A stretch of 64,000 bases of DNA, from NCBI RefSeq assembly GCF_009870125.1, contig NC_046683.1, positions 14,331,001 to 14,395,000 on the forward strand, given 5' to 3'. A program made the position numbers and the translations under genes. Shown in pieces: positions 12,736-24,547 of the stretch (its first letter is position 1; every line of letters starts with the position of its first letter). The notes under the pieces were generated by a model that was not told where the DNA came from, did no database searches, and was given only the letters and a program-made list of their open reading frames with translations. Source of the DNA: Drosophila pseudoobscura (Eukaryota > Arthropoda > Insecta > Diptera > Drosophilidae).

Positions 12736-15302
12736 GAGTTAATGCAGAGGCCGACCGCCCAGCGAAGACTCCTGCACAGGATCGGTGGCAGCTTTTACTT
12801 GCGGCGCCTGTGTGCGCAGATGCAGATCCTTCAGCCCAATGCAGTCGAGGAACCCTAAACAAAGGTCCTGGCCCTAGATCTTTTAGCTCCTTTTCGTTGT
12901 GAACCCTTTTGCAGCTGTTTCGGTATCGGTATCTTTGTATCTTCGTATCTTTGTCATAATTTGTCTATCTGTGTCTAGTTTAATTCTGTTTGGCATTGGC
13001 ATAACCCGCGGCGTCTCTTATAGTCCATTATTTAGTCCATGGCCGCAACCGGAGAAAGCCTCTCCACAGACACTACTTTTTTTTAGCTTTGTTTTTTTTT
13101 TTTGTATAACATATGAATTGGACGAGTGTGTCCCGATTATATGTATCTGTAACCAACCATTGTGAAATGCAAAAGCAACAAAACGAAAAGTGTTGAAACA
13201 TAAAATATATAGAAGCGTAATAAATAGATCAGATCAGACCTCAGCTGAATGCCGTGATATTTAAAATAAAATTTAACAAAAAATGTGAGTGAAGAAAGAA
13301 ATACATTACAATATTAAATCTATCTAATTAAAAAAACAATGATAATGGCAACAAGAGATCAAGAAAGAAATAACCATGAACCATGAACCATATATACATT
13401 ATACATTATACATACATATATATTGTAGGAATAATAAATCCATTTACTTACTCTAGAGACTAAGGAACGGAATGCTTCTTATGCTCCTATGCCAGAAATT
13501 CGATTCGAAAACGATTTCAGATGTTCTTCTTCGTTTCTAATTGCATTAAGTAGTCACATAGTTTTGTATACTTTTCTATATTTGATATACATATATACAT
13601 ACATGAAGCAAACATCTATCTGAACAGATATACATATGATGATAGCTCTAGCCTTCACATACATATATTATATGAGATATACCCTCACCGACTACCGATT
13701 CCAAGTCTTGTTTCTGCCTTCAGCATACATCATTATATTTTGTTTGTTTGATTCCCAAACAGAACTTCATTCCAAAACAACATATGCCAAAATTCACACC
13801 ACATACTAAATCCCTAAAAAAAAAACAAAAAATATAAGAAAACTAAAAACTAACTATAACTGCAAAACATATCCATATACAGATGTATGTACGCACGTAT
13901 ATATATTTTTTTTTCCAATATTGGTGCACCCATCATCGGAGAATACTTCCCAAACAAAAAAAAAAAAGAAAAAAGAAATACTTTTGAAACAGTTCAAACT
14001 CGCAAAGCAATCCAGACAGGCAGGGGACATACTATATATATACAATATACAATATTTTTGTAATCAAACAGATATATAGATGGTACATACACATACATGA
14101 TATATTTAGAGACTAGCATACTGACTAATTCTATCCACAAATATTTAAGCACTCTTGTTGCCTCTTCCTTTTTCCACCTAAAAATCAAATCCAGTCAAAT
14201 CGAATCGAGTAATCAAACAATATACATAATACACAGACACACCACTGCTGGCCAGGTTGAGGATGTCGTAGATCGATCGGTCTTGGGTCGAATCTACCAT
14301 ACATACCATACCATATACATGTGCATATATTTTGATATAAACCCAGAAGTAAGATGTTGCCCACAAAAACGAGGAAAACCAAGGAGAAGCATATTTTTTA
14401 TACTTGTACTACTATTGTCTTCACTTTGTATTTCGATTTCAAAACATTAAGAGACCTAAGTTAAGGCGCCGACAACTGATCCTTATCTGCATATGTATTT
14501 CCATACACGTGCACATATATTTACATACCTAAAAGCATGAAATTGGCTGACAATTTACTTAAACCTCTACCCATATATACATGAATACATATATGTATAT
14601 ATATAGTTGGATATATGTACATCCAATCTGATGCTAATTTCATGTCGCATGTCTTCGTTCCCTTTAGTTAAATGAGAATTATGTACACAAGAAACCCAAC
14701 AACAACAAAAAAAATGAAACTTTTTTTAAAAACCCCTTTGTATAACCAAAAGTGTCATAGAATTCATTTTGAGTGATTAATTTCCGAATTGATTTCATCA
14801 TATTATACATATAAATAAATGCATAAACTACAGAGCTCTGTGTGTTTGATATCTGGAAGGGCTTTGGGTCGAGATTCTATTTGAAGGTGGATCTCACCTG
14901 CAGCTGTCTTCGAGGGAATATGGATCCATATCGCGACGTCCGGTCGGGCCTGACCTCACTCTGAGCCATCCCCTTCTTGTTACTCTTTACAAAATTATTA
15001 AAAGCCAACTTCTGTGGAAGGAAGATTGTATACCTTTTTGGATCGACTGCTGTCTTCTAGGCACTTCCAGGAGAGGTATGTACCTATAGGTGCATGCTTT
15101 GGCCCTTCACTGGTCGCTCTGACGCTGCAATCCATGGTTACCCAGGATCGTGGGGATTCAGACTGTCCATCTCATCTTTTGCGAGGGCCTTAATGCTTTT
15201 CGAATCCCATTTACCATCCCCAAAAGATATTGCCAAATCTTTAGTTTTGCTATACCCAAAAAAAAACTCAGCAAATTGTAACTCCAACCATCCCCCGAAG
15301 AG
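12736..15302. other. rudhira 3' UTR and intergenic DNA up to the inverted duplication
   Basis: AT-rich non-coding sequence with many TATACATA-type runs, AATAAA signals (one at 13219-13224), and no open frame that looks like protein. The minus-strand ORFs near 13.85-14.4 kb are low-complexity chance frames. From about 14.85 to 15.3 kb the base composition becomes more balanced, but I recognise nothing there. Confidence 0.5.
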
Positions 15303-15451
15303 AAGGGTATTCGAGATATTCACGAGTATTTATTGGGGTGTAATTAGTGAACGGATCTCCGATCCGATCGGATCTTTCACACCTTAGCTTTCACCTAAGC
15401 TCACACCTGACTTTGGATTAACTCAGCTCTCACGCCTAAATCCCCTTTGGA

Positions 15452-16546
15452 TCACTTGAACATCACGTGGTTTTGCAGCAGTTGCAGGATTTGCTCCTCC
15501 GGTGCCGCCCATCTGCAGTAAGGATACTTGGAGGCGCAGTGAGATGGTCTGGGATCCCTGCCGGCCTCGATGGCCTCGCGAAGTGTGGACTGCTCCAGCC
15601 AGGTGAGGAGCCAGGTCCAGTTGGTGGCCGCATCCAGCACGTGGTCCATGTCGGAGGCCTGGCTCCTCCGCACCCTGTCGCTCGCCTTGAAGGTCAGCGT
15701 ACAGAGGGACTTGAGCAGGCAGGCGGAGAGATCGATCTCGTTCTTGAAGTACGCTCGCTCCACTGTGCTGATCACACTCGGAAGGCTGCTTTCTGTCAGA
15801 GGGAAGGGGAGGGGAGATCAATGCGGGGAACAGTAATGCGAGCAAGGACGAGGAGGACCTACCCACTCGCTCGCCTGTTTCGTTGCGGTAAACGAGCTTG
15901 AAATTCTCGAACAACCCGAGGAAGCTCCGGTCCTTGTCCAAGAGACCGCGAGCCGTGGCATTGTGCCCCGCCTCGGATGTGGCCGGTGCTTCCTCCTCCG
16001 AGGACTTTGGCCTCCCACTCGTGGGGGGCTCATCCTCGGTGATGGCCTCCAGACCCATGCTGCGGATCAGGTGTCCAACGAGGAGTCCCCCGGCTGCCAC
16101 GAGTCCGCAGCTGAGCACGGCCGCGGAATTGATTATGACCAGGGGCTGAAAGACGGAGGCCGAAGATGTACAGATGACGAGGAACAGGCCAGGTCAGGTT
16201 AGGACGGGATAAAGCCTACCTTTGGTGGTGCATTGCGTTTCCGCTTGACGGGCACCTCCAGGAAGGGCACCAGGTAGTCCAGTCCCAAGGCAACGTGCTT
16301 GCCCACAGCGTCGAAGGAAATCAGCTTGAATCCGGGACTATGCTGATTGTGCGGACTGTGCGGATTATGCTGGCTATGCGAATTATGCTGATTCTGCTTT
16401 GGGAGCCTCGAGTCCCGTCCATGTTCACTCGAGGCGGATCCCTTTGGCTCCTCTTCCGCTCCCGCTCCCACTCCCACTTCCTCACTGGCAGCCCAGATAA
16501 GGGCACAGTTGGTCAGGAGAGCGCAGAGGATGTGCAGCAGCTTCAT
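15452..16546 (-). CDS. DM4/12-type secreted cysteine protein, gene B, left copy
   Basis: Exons on the minus strand 16546-16220, 16145-15863 and 15792-15452 join in phase to 316 residues. The product starts with a signal peptide (MKLLHILCALLTNCALIWA). A His/Asn/Gln/Ser-rich linker follows, then GFKLISFDAVGKHVAL, the motif LVPFLEVPVKR, a hydrophobic segment (VLSCGLVAAGGLLVG), and a C-terminal region with spaced cysteines ending HCASKYPYC, which is the DM4/12 (Pfam DM4_12) pattern of insect secreted proteins. The molecular role of that family is unknown. The copy ends NHVMFK after a 2 bp length difference from the right copy, which reads on for nine more residues (18 nt of coding sequence). Other differences from the right copy include S-A-S/S-D-S, A-Y/T-Y and P-Y-C-R/P-Y-C-S. 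A poly(A) signal (AATAAA on the minus strand) lies at 15328-15333. Confidence 0.8.
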
Positions 16547-17152
16547 TGTTTCCGCTGGGGGCTCCGTTCGACTGCGAAGCTGGCAGACATTTGGAATCCA
16601 ATTCCCATATTTCGCATATTGTGAGCTGCAGCAGACCCGTGGGTGGCTCTGGTTCGGTGGATCACATGTGGGTGGCTTGTCTTGTGCTTGCTCCGGCGAG
16701 TGCCGCTTGGCTGCCTCTTGGCTACGATAATTGGGCCTGCCCTCGGTCTAGCTCCCGATCTTCTGCTTGTCACACAAACTGCAACAAAGTGCTTCTGTGA
16801 CATAAGTAAGTGGAAGGCGCGAAAGCGATTAGCTGGAGAAAGAGTGGGGCCTCACACACACCTCACACGAAAGCGGAAATACGAGTCCGCTGCTAACTTC
16901 GCTAATTGGAAGAGAGGGAGAGATTTAAATGGCTCCAATTCTAGGCATTCCCATTACATAAGATCGAGAAATAACTCCGAACTGCAAGGCTAGTGTTTCA
17001 TGATCGGGTACCCGCTTTTATTGGCATATCACTGGCAAAAGCAAGGCAAAAGCAGAGGCAAAAGCCGCTAGCAACAATAAATATATGTAACTTAACAATA
17101 ACATAAAAAAAATAGTTAAATAAACGGCTAATAGGATTGGGGTACGAGTGCC
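16547..17152. other. Intergenic DNA between left genes A and B
   Basis: About 600 bp, present almost unchanged in the right arm at 21383-21988. It carries the gene A poly(A) signal (AATAAA on the minus strand, 17017-17022) and presumably the gene B promoter. Open frames on both strands in this stretch are also present in the mirror copy, but they have no start or splice context and no protein-like composition. Confidence 0.6.
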
Positions 17153-18204
17153 TCAACCGTTGAAGTACTGCAGGACTTTTGGCAACGTCCGCGAGGTCCA
17201 CAGCGAGTAGCGGGGCTTCCCGAGAGAGGGCCGAGGCCATCTGCATCTCGCGTAGGTGTGGGCACAGGTCCGACTGCCTCGTGCCGTTTCGACGGCATGG
17301 CGAACCGCAGTGTCTTTGGTGAGGGAATCCAGCCAGGGAGAGCTGAGAGAGCCAGAGAGAAGCAGAGAGAACCAGTCAGGTATCAATGGGGAATGGGGAA
17401 ATGGGTAAATGGGGAACCGGCACTGGACGAATGCAGCTTACGAACCTGGCGACCACGTGGAGAGCCCGTGCATAGCTCGGGGAAACACTGTGCTGCAGGT
17501 ACTGGCAGATGTAGCGCTGGGCACAGGCGGACACGTCCATGTTGTGCTCCTCCAGGTGGGACTCCACAGCGTCCGTTAGGCTGCGCACTGTGAGGGAGAA
17601 CGAAGACGAAGACGAGCACTTGAGACCTGCTTCTGGACTACGCCGCCCACGACTTGCCACACTTACTGCCTCTGGCGGTATCCGATCTGTAGCCGTATCC
17701 GTGTCCGTGTCCGTTGCCCAGCGACGTGATCACCAGCGGAGCCAGGAGCAGGCGCACCACGGCTGCAATGACAGCTCCCGCAGCCACCACAACCGCCGTG
17801 TTGAGCAGCGTTCCCGTGCGAAGGTTCAGGAGGTTCTGCACGGCGTCGCGGGCCAGGCCCATGCTGCGCTTCACCGGCACCTTCAGGAATGGCACGATGA
17901 ACTCCAACTCGACGCTGACATCCTCGCCGCTGGCATGAAAGTGGAAGCCACGTCCCTCCCGCCCCACGCCAGGCAGGCCCATCCCCATATCCATCTCTGC
18001 ATCCATCTCCGCATCCATCTCCTCCGCGAAGGCCTCGTCCAAGTGTCGCCCTTGCTGGCGGGGCTCAAAGTCTCGGAAGCGCAGAAGCTTCGCACTCGCA
18101 TTGCCGTAGAAGTCTCCATTGACACTTTCTCCGCAGTAGCCCAGCAGCAGACCAGCAAAGACCGTCAACGAGCCCACCAAGTACAGTATCTGCACCAGCC
18201 ACAT
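17153..18204 (-). CDS. DM4/12-type secreted cysteine protein, gene A, left copy
   Basis: Minus-strand exons 18204-17667, 17587-17446 and 17342-17153 join to 289 residues. An in-frame ATG lies further upstream (18303), but translation from MWLVQILYLVGSLTVFAGLL gives a proper signal peptide, so that start is preferred. The region before it is a CATGGTCG tandem. Features in order: an N-glycosylation site (NAS), a Glu/Met-rich tandem (EEMDAEMDAEMDMGM), FIVPFLKVPVKR shared with gene B, a long hydrophobic stretch (about 165-205), a Gly/His-rich tail, then SACAQRYICQYL and, in the last exon, TCAHTYARCRW, the DM4/12 cysteine pattern. The second intron uses the donor CCAG|GTTCGT, because the stronger GTAAGC three bases on puts the last exon out of frame. 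It is a paralogue of gene B. Its function is unknown. Confidence 0.8.
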
Positions 18205-18997
18205 TCCGTCAGCTCGTGTTGCCGTCGCAGCGGTTGGAAGGTGTATGATCGCATGATCGCATGACGGCATGGTCGCATGGTCGCATGGTCGGGGCTCCGG
18301 CACTCTGTCTGGGAATTACATGCCCGACGATCCGGCAATCAAGATATGATATTCATTTAATCCGAATATGAAGCGTACAAGAAAGGCGCGACTTTAGCGC
18401 TTCCGAGGGCTGGGAGGAAAAGGAGATATGCAGATATGCGGCCTGCCTGGCGCACCGATTGATCGAATGATGAACAGCTAAGGACAAACCGAGAAACTAA
18501 ACAGACTGCCAGAAATGACTCAACACGTCCCCCTTCCCCCCTCACGTACACGTGCTTCTGATGGAGCAACGCCAACAGGCCGCAACGGAAGCCCAAGGGG
18601 TGGGTAACTGGAGTAAACTCGACTTATTATTAGAAAGACATTTGCAGCCGATTATGGGCTGGAAAATTTGCATATTCTGCACAGTCAACTCTGGAGCACT
18701 TGGGGCCACACTTCACCTCCACTTCCACCACCAGCTCCAAGTTATGTCACCTCTGCCGCCGACAGTGCGACAAAGGTTAGTTAAACAGGCTGCCGGCATT
18801 AAGCGTTAGGCAATGGCCCAACGGTACCCAATAATCGCGTAGCTGGATGGAGCACAGTCACTTATGGAGCTCCATTGCTGGGGCCAGATAAACAGATCGG
18901 AGCCTAGCAGAGCGGCAAAGGTTGGACAAACAAACGGGAAATGTGCCCCGCCCCAACGGAGTGTGCCAATGAGAACACACGGATCCCTTGAGCAGTT
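18205..18997. other. Promoter-side DNA of left gene A, inner part of the arm
   Basis: About 800 bp upstream of left gene A, mirrored at 19532-20324. No gene is supported. An 85-codon open frame (18552-18809 and its mirror 19720-19977) is present in both arms with identical translation. That follows from near-identity of the arms rather than from coding constraint. Both A promoters probably lie in this pair of segments. Confidence 0.5.
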
Positions 18998-19531
18998 CTG
19001 CCATGGGCTTGGAGGCTATGGAGGCTCCAGGGAGTATGGTGGTATCGGGAGATGGAGAGGATCTGCATTCCCCCTACATACACGTCCGGTGGTCATCGAC
19101 CATAAAGGCGTACCGAAGCCATTCGTCCTAAGCAGGTCAGGTCAGTCGATGTTACCCACTAAAAGGTCATGGAAAAAGCTATGAGTCGCGATGGTTCTTC
19201 GATCCTCGAGAGCAGAGAGATGGACGAGGCGAAATCTTCTAAGGCTTATGGCTATCTTTACTTGAATTTATTATAATATCGATCTCATCTGTTCGTGTAA
19301 ATAAATGAATGTGTTTTTGGGTGATGACGATGATGGTCCCTCACTCGTGCGGGATGTCCTCCGAGACTGAGCTCCTGTAAATGGTCCCAGGGGCAGAATT
19401 ATTAAATATTGCATACTGAATACAAAATAAACATATATAATAATATATATATATAATATAATTTACCAAGGCTCTACTTCGGGAATCCTACGTTGTGATC
19501 CGAATCGTCTGCCTCATACGCAGACCTTATC
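18998..19531. other. Spacer of the inverted duplication
   Basis: Unique 534 bp between the arms. It has a GGAGGCTATGGAGGCTCC-type purine-rich stretch (about 19010-19055), an AT-rich segment at 19395-19460, and no convincing open frame, no transposase and no obvious terminal repeats. No element that could explain the duplication is visible here. Confidence 0.6.
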
Positions 19532-20324
19532 AACTGCTCAAGGAATCCCTATGTTCCCATTGGCACACTCCGTTGGGACGGGGCACATTTCCCGTTTGTT
19601 TGTCCAACCTTTGCCGCTCTGCTAGGCTCCGATCTGTTTATCTGGCCCCAGCAATGGAGCTCCATAAGTGACTGTGCTCCATCCAGCTACGCGATTATTG
19701 GGTACCGTTGGGCCATTGCCTAACGCTTAATGCCGGCAGCCTGTTTAACTAACCTTTGTCGCACTGTCGGCGGCAGAGGTGACATAACTTGGAGCTGGTG
19801 GTGGAAGTGGAGGTGAAGTGTGGCCCCAAGTGCTCCAGAGTTGACTGTGCAGAATATGCAAATTTTCCAGCCCATAATCGGCTGCAAATGTCTTTCTAAT
19901 AATAAGTCGAGTTTACTCCAGTTACCCACCCCTTGGGCTTCCGTTGCGGCCTGTTGGCGTTGCTCCATCAGAAGCACGTGTACGTGAGGGGGGAAGGGGG
20001 ACGTGTTGAGTCATTTCTGGCAGTCTGTTTAGTTTCTCGGTTTGTCCTTAGCTGTTCATCATTCGATCAATCGGTGCGCCAGGCAGGCCGCATATCTGCA
20101 TATCTCCTTTTCCTCCCAGCCCTCGGAAGCGCTAAAGTCGCGCCTTTCTTGTACGCTTCATATTCGGATTAAATGAATATCATATCTTGATTGCCGGATC
20201 GTCGGGCATGTAATTCCCAGACAGAGTGCCGGAGCCCCGACCATGCGACCATGCGACCATGCCGTCATGCGATCATGCGATCATACACCTTCCAACCGCT
20301 GCGACGGCAACACGAGCTGACGGA

Positions 20325-21382
20325 ATGTGGCTGGTGCAGATACTGTACTTGGTGGGCTCGTTGACGGTCTTTGCTGGTCTGCTGCTGGGCTACTGCGGAG
20401 AAAGTGTCAATGGAGACTTCTACGGCAATGCGAGTGCGAAGCTTCTGCGCTTCCGAGACTTTGAGCCCCGCCAGCAAGGGCGACACTTGGACGAGGCCTT
20501 CGCGGAGGAGATGGATGCGGAGATGGATGCAGAGATGGATATGGGGATGGGCCTGCCTGGCGTGGGGCGGGAGGGACGTGGCTTCCACTTTCATGCCAGC
20601 GGCGAGGATGTCAGCGTCGAGTTGGAGTTCATCGTGCCATTCCTGAAGGTGCCGGTGAAGCGCAGCATGGGCCTGGCCCGCGACGCCGTGCAGAACCTCC
20701 TGAACCTGCGCACGGGAACGCTGCTCAACACGGCGGTTGTGGTGGCTGCGGGAGCTGTCATTGCAGCCGTGGTGCGCCTGCTCCTGGCTCCGCTGGTGAT
20801 CACGTCGCTGGGCAACGGACACGGACACGGATACGGCTACAGATCGGATACCGCCAGAGGCAGTAAGTGTGGCAAGTCGTGGGCGGCGTAGTCCAGAAGC
20901 AGGTCTCAAGTGCTCGTCTTCGTCTTCGTTCTCCCTGACAGTGCGCAGCCTAACGGACGCTGTAGAGTCCCACCTGGAGGAGCACAACATGGACGTGTCC
21001 GCCTGTGCCCAGCGCTACATCTGCCAGTACCTGCAGCACAGTGTTTCCCCGAGCTATGCGCGGGCTCTCCACGTGGTCGCCAGGTTCGTAAGCTTCATTC
21101 GTCCAGTGCCGGTTCCCCATTTACCCATTTCCCCATTCCCCATTGATACCTGACTGGTTCTCTCTGCTTCTCTCTGGCTCTCTCAGCTCTCCCTGGCTGG
21201 ATTCCCTCACCAAAGACACTGCGGTTCGCCATGCCGTCGAAACGGCACGAGGCAGTCGGACCTGTGCCCACACCTACGCGAGATGCAGATGGCCTCCTCC
21301 TCGGCCCTCTCTCGGGAAGCCCCGCTACTCGCTGTGGACCTCGCGGACGTTGCCAAAAGTCCTGCAGTACTTCAACGGTTGA
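20325..21382 (+). CDS. DM4/12-type secreted cysteine protein, gene A, right copy
   Basis: Exons 20325-20862, 20942-21083 and 21187-21382 join to 291 residues. The first exon translates identically to the left copy. The last exon has two extra residues (CRWPPPRP against CRWPRP), caused by a 6 bp TCCTCC-type length change. Signal peptide, acidic Met-rich tandem, PFLKVPVKR motif, hydrophobic stretch and the C-terminal cysteine region are as in the left copy. The third exon has the same required donor at GCCAG|GTTCGT. The poly(A) signal AATAAA is at 21513-21518. The protein is probably secreted or membrane-anchored, and its biochemical function is unknown. Confidence 0.82.
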
Positions 21383-21988
21383 GGCACTCGTATCCCAATC
21401 CTATTAGCCGTTTATTTAACTATTTTTTTTATGTTATTGTTAAGTTATATTTATTTATTGTTGCTAGCGGCTTTAGCCTCTGCTTTTGCCTTGCTTTTGC
21501 CAGTGATATGCCAATAAAAGCGGGTACCCGATCATGAAACACTAGCCTTGCAGCTCGGAGTTATTTCTCGATCTTATGTAATGGGAATGCCTAGAATTGG
21601 AGCCATTTAAATCTCTCCCTCTCTTCCAATTAGCGAAGTTAGCAGCGGACTCGTATTTCCGCTTACGTGTGAGGTGTGTGTGAGGCCCCACTCTTTCTCC
21701 AGCTAATCGCTTTCGCGCCTTCCACTTACTTATGTCACAGAAGCACTTTGTTGCAGTTTGTGTGACAAGCAGAAGATCGGGAGCTAGACCGAGGGCAGGC
21801 CCAATTATCGTAACCAAGAGGCAGCCAAGCGGCACTCGCCGGAGCAAGCACAAGACAAGCCGCCCACATGTGATCCACCGAACCAGAGCCACCCACGGGT
21901 CTGCTGCAGCTCAAAATATGCGAAATATGGGAATTGGATTCCAAATGTCTGCCAGCTTCGCAGTGGAACGGAGCCCCCAGCGGAAACA
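21383..21988. other. Intergenic DNA between right genes A and B
   Basis: Mirror of 16547-17152. It holds the gene A poly(A) signal and, by position, the gene B promoter. A few substitutions separate the two arms here, for example ACGTGT/ACGAAA-type changes near 21665. No additional gene is supported. Confidence 0.55.
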
Positions 21989-23113
21989 ATGAAGCTGCTG
22001 CACATCCTCTGCGCTCTCCTGACCAACTGTGCCCTAATCTGGGCTGCCAGTGAGGAAGTGGGAGTGGGAGCGGGAGCGGAAGAGGAGCCAAAGGGATCCG
22101 ACTCGAGTGAACATGGACGGGACTCGAGGCTCCCAAAGCAGAATCAGCATAATTCGCATAGCCAGCATAATCCGCACAGTCCGCACAATCAGCATAGTCC
22201 CGGATTCAAGCTGATTTCCTTCGACGCTGTGGGCAAGCACGTTGCCTTGGGACTGGACTACCTGGTGCCCTTCCTGGAGGTGCCCGTCAAGCGGAAGCGC
22301 AATGCACCACCAAAGGTAGGCTTACTCCCGTCCTGACCTGACCTGACCGGACCTGTCCCTCGAATTGTACATCTTCGGCCTCCGTCTTTCAGCCCCTGGT
22401 CATCATCAATTCCGCGGCCGTGCTCAGCTGCGGACTCGTGGCAGCCGGGGGACTCCTCGTTGGACACCTGATCCGCAGCATGGGTCTGGAGGCCATCACC
22501 GAGGATGAGCCCCCCACGAGTGGGAGGCCAAAGTCCTCGGAGGAGGAAGCACCGGCCACATCCGAGGCGGGGCACAATGGCACGGCTCGCGGTCTCTTGG
22601 ACAAGGATCGGAGCTTCCTCGAGTTGTTCGAGAATTTCAAGCTCGTTTACCGCAACGAAACAGGCGAGCGAGTGGGTAGGTCCTCCTCGTCCTTGCTCGC
22701 ATTACTGTGCCCCGCATTGATCTCCCCTCCCCTTCCCTCTGACAGAAAGCAGCCTTCCGAGTGTGATCAGCACAGTGGAGCGAACGTACTTCAAGAACGA
22801 GGTCGATCTCTCCGCCTGCCTGCTCAAGTCCCTCTGTACGCTGACCTTCAAGGCGAGCGACAGGGTGCGGAGGAGCCAGGCCTCCGACATGGACCACGTG
22901 CTGGATGCGGCCACCAACTGGACCTGGCTCCTCACCTGGCTGGAGCAGTCCACACTTCGCGAGGCCATTGAGGCCGGCAGGGATCCCATACCATCCCACT
23001 GCGCCTCCAAGTATCCTTACTGCAGTTGGGCGGCACCGGAGGAGCGAATCCTGCAACTGCTGCAAAACCATGTGTTTCAAGTGATCCAAAGGGGTTTCAG
23101 GCGTGAGAGCTAA
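21989..23113 (+). CDS. DM4/12-type secreted cysteine protein, gene B, right copy
   Basis: Exons 21989-22315, 22393-22675 and 22746-23113 join to 325 residues. The signal peptide, QHNPHSPHNQHS linker, LVPFLEVPVKR motif, hydrophobic segment and DM4/12 cysteines (ending HCASKYPYC) match the left copy. The end differs: this copy continues through FQVIQRGFRRES before its stop, and the 3' flank of the left copy retains the same sequence downstream of its earlier stop. Several amino-acid replacements separate the copies, unlike gene A. Poly(A) signal AATAAA at 23170-23175. Confidence 0.82.
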
Positions 23114-23201
23114 TTTAATCCAAAGTCATCTGTGAGCTAAGGGAATGATCCGATCACTAATTACACCCCAATAAATACTCGTGAATATCCAGAATACCTT
23201 T

Positions 23202-24547
23202 AAAATAATGGTCTTTTCGTGACGTCCTATCTGCCAAGCCATGTCTTGTTGGGATCGTAAGAGGACGTTTCACGAGATGTTCCAGAAGAAAAATGTATTT
23301 TCTATTATAATCGTGTTGTTCTTAGAGTTTAGATAGAGTTGCAGACTGTTGAGACTATCGCGACTTAAATGAAACCCAACGATCGTGCCCATGACCACAT
23401 GAGAGAGTGGCTGTCCAGGGCTTTCCATGCGAGTATACTCGTATTCAGTATTCAGAGCTCAGATCAATTGGCTACGCCTTGGCTGTCGCTGTCTGCCTCC
23501 GCAACAATGTCAATGTCATTGGCGAGTGGAGCTGGGATTTGCATGCTTAGGAGATCATCAATCATTTGGATGTACTTATGGTCAACGATGATTGATGGCC
23601 GGCTCCCAATGCCCCAGTAGTGCCCACTGGATAAGTCCCTAAATTGAGTTGCGATTTCTTGTTTGATTGATTGGCACAAGGTACGAGTCTGTATACGGAT
23701 TAGCTGCGCCTCTACTCCGCTCGTTCATTAAGATCGTTTCAATTACGAGATGGTATGGACTTAAGGCATGTGAACGAGCAAGAGTTCAAGTCGGAAATTG
23801 GTCTAAAATGGGTATTCCGCAAACTTATTCTAAATTATAGATTCCTATTAATTATGGGCCTCAATTTAGAGGAGCCCGAGCCTCATTCGAATTTCTTTGC
23901 AGTGGTATCCATGCATGATGTATCTCTTTATCTTTAGATACTTTGTCTGTCTGTCTATCGTCAGTGGAATTGTTGTGGAAAAGCTTGATAGGCCGAACAT
24001 TTGATCTAATGTGAGGGATATTGAGCCATCTGACTGCTGGAGAGGGACACGCCTTGATCTGTAAAGCCCAACCCCAGGACCTCAACGATCTTTGGTAGGA
24101 GTAGCGGGACAAGCGCTGGCTAAGTAGTGGCTGAATCCAGTAGTAGAGGGAACAAGTCTTGCCTACTGTCCATCTATATGTGCGAAGATGTAGACATGGT
24201 AGCCAGATCCTCTCCGATCGCAGATTAATTTGATTTTGGGAATGTCTTGTTAGTGTTGATCGCTTTCCAAGCGGATCCAATGCAATTTTTGACCTTTGCC
24301 TGTTATGAGAGAAGCTCTGTAGCTAATTCGATAATGGGCCCGACCCTCCCCCGCCCCCGTCCACATTCCCGTCCAATTCTAAACGCCACACGCCACGAGC
24401 TCCGTTGCGACATCGCCGGCACGCATGCCGAGCCAGAATCAGATTCAGAATCAGCCCCAGAAGCAGAACACCCCAGTCCATTCTCCCTAATAATAGCACA
24501 GCCACAGATTGAAATCTCTCCCGTTCAGTGATACGTAGAGCTCCGAC
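23202..24547. other. Intergenic DNA between the duplication and the P450 gene
   Basis: No gene is supported. A TCAGTG initiator-like sequence at about 24525-24530 lies 20 bases before the P450 start codon and is a candidate transcription start. The open frames at 23.4-24.5 kb are short and atypical of coding sequence. Confidence 0.5.

Larger units (their letters stand above)
15303..18997 (-). repeat. Left arm of a 3.7 kb inverted duplication
   Basis: The reverse complement of this stretch matches 19532-23201 almost base for base, including exons, introns, intergenic DNA and the poly(A) signals of both genes. The outer limit is placed where TTATTGGGGTGTAATTAGTGA (left) and its mate at about 23155-23175 stop matching. 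The inner limit is placed at AGCAGTT (18991-18997), mate AACTGCT (19532-19538). Differences seen by eye are scattered substitutions plus a few small indels, for example 6 bp in the last exon of gene A and 2 bp near the end of gene B. Confidence 0.95.
19532..23201 (+). repeat. Right arm of a 3.7 kb inverted duplication
   Basis: Mate of 15303-18997 in opposite orientation. It contains gene A (20325-21382) and gene B (21989-23113), both on the + strand, so the two A genes face away from each other from the centre of the palindrome. Sequence outside the two limits no longer matches the left arm. Confidence 0.95.

Noticed and set aside
15467-15901. Antisense frames conserved in both arms of the palindrome
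   Set aside because: Their conservation follows from arm identity. They run across introns of the real genes without splice sites.
15423-16118. Alternative reading of left gene B through the retained second intron
   Set aside because: The same frame exists in the right arm and stops early. The spliced frame keeps the DM4/12 cysteines, and the splice sites are good in both copies.
18998-19531. Transposon in the spacer as cause of the inverted duplication
   Set aside because: No terminal repeats, transposase fragments or known element words are visible.
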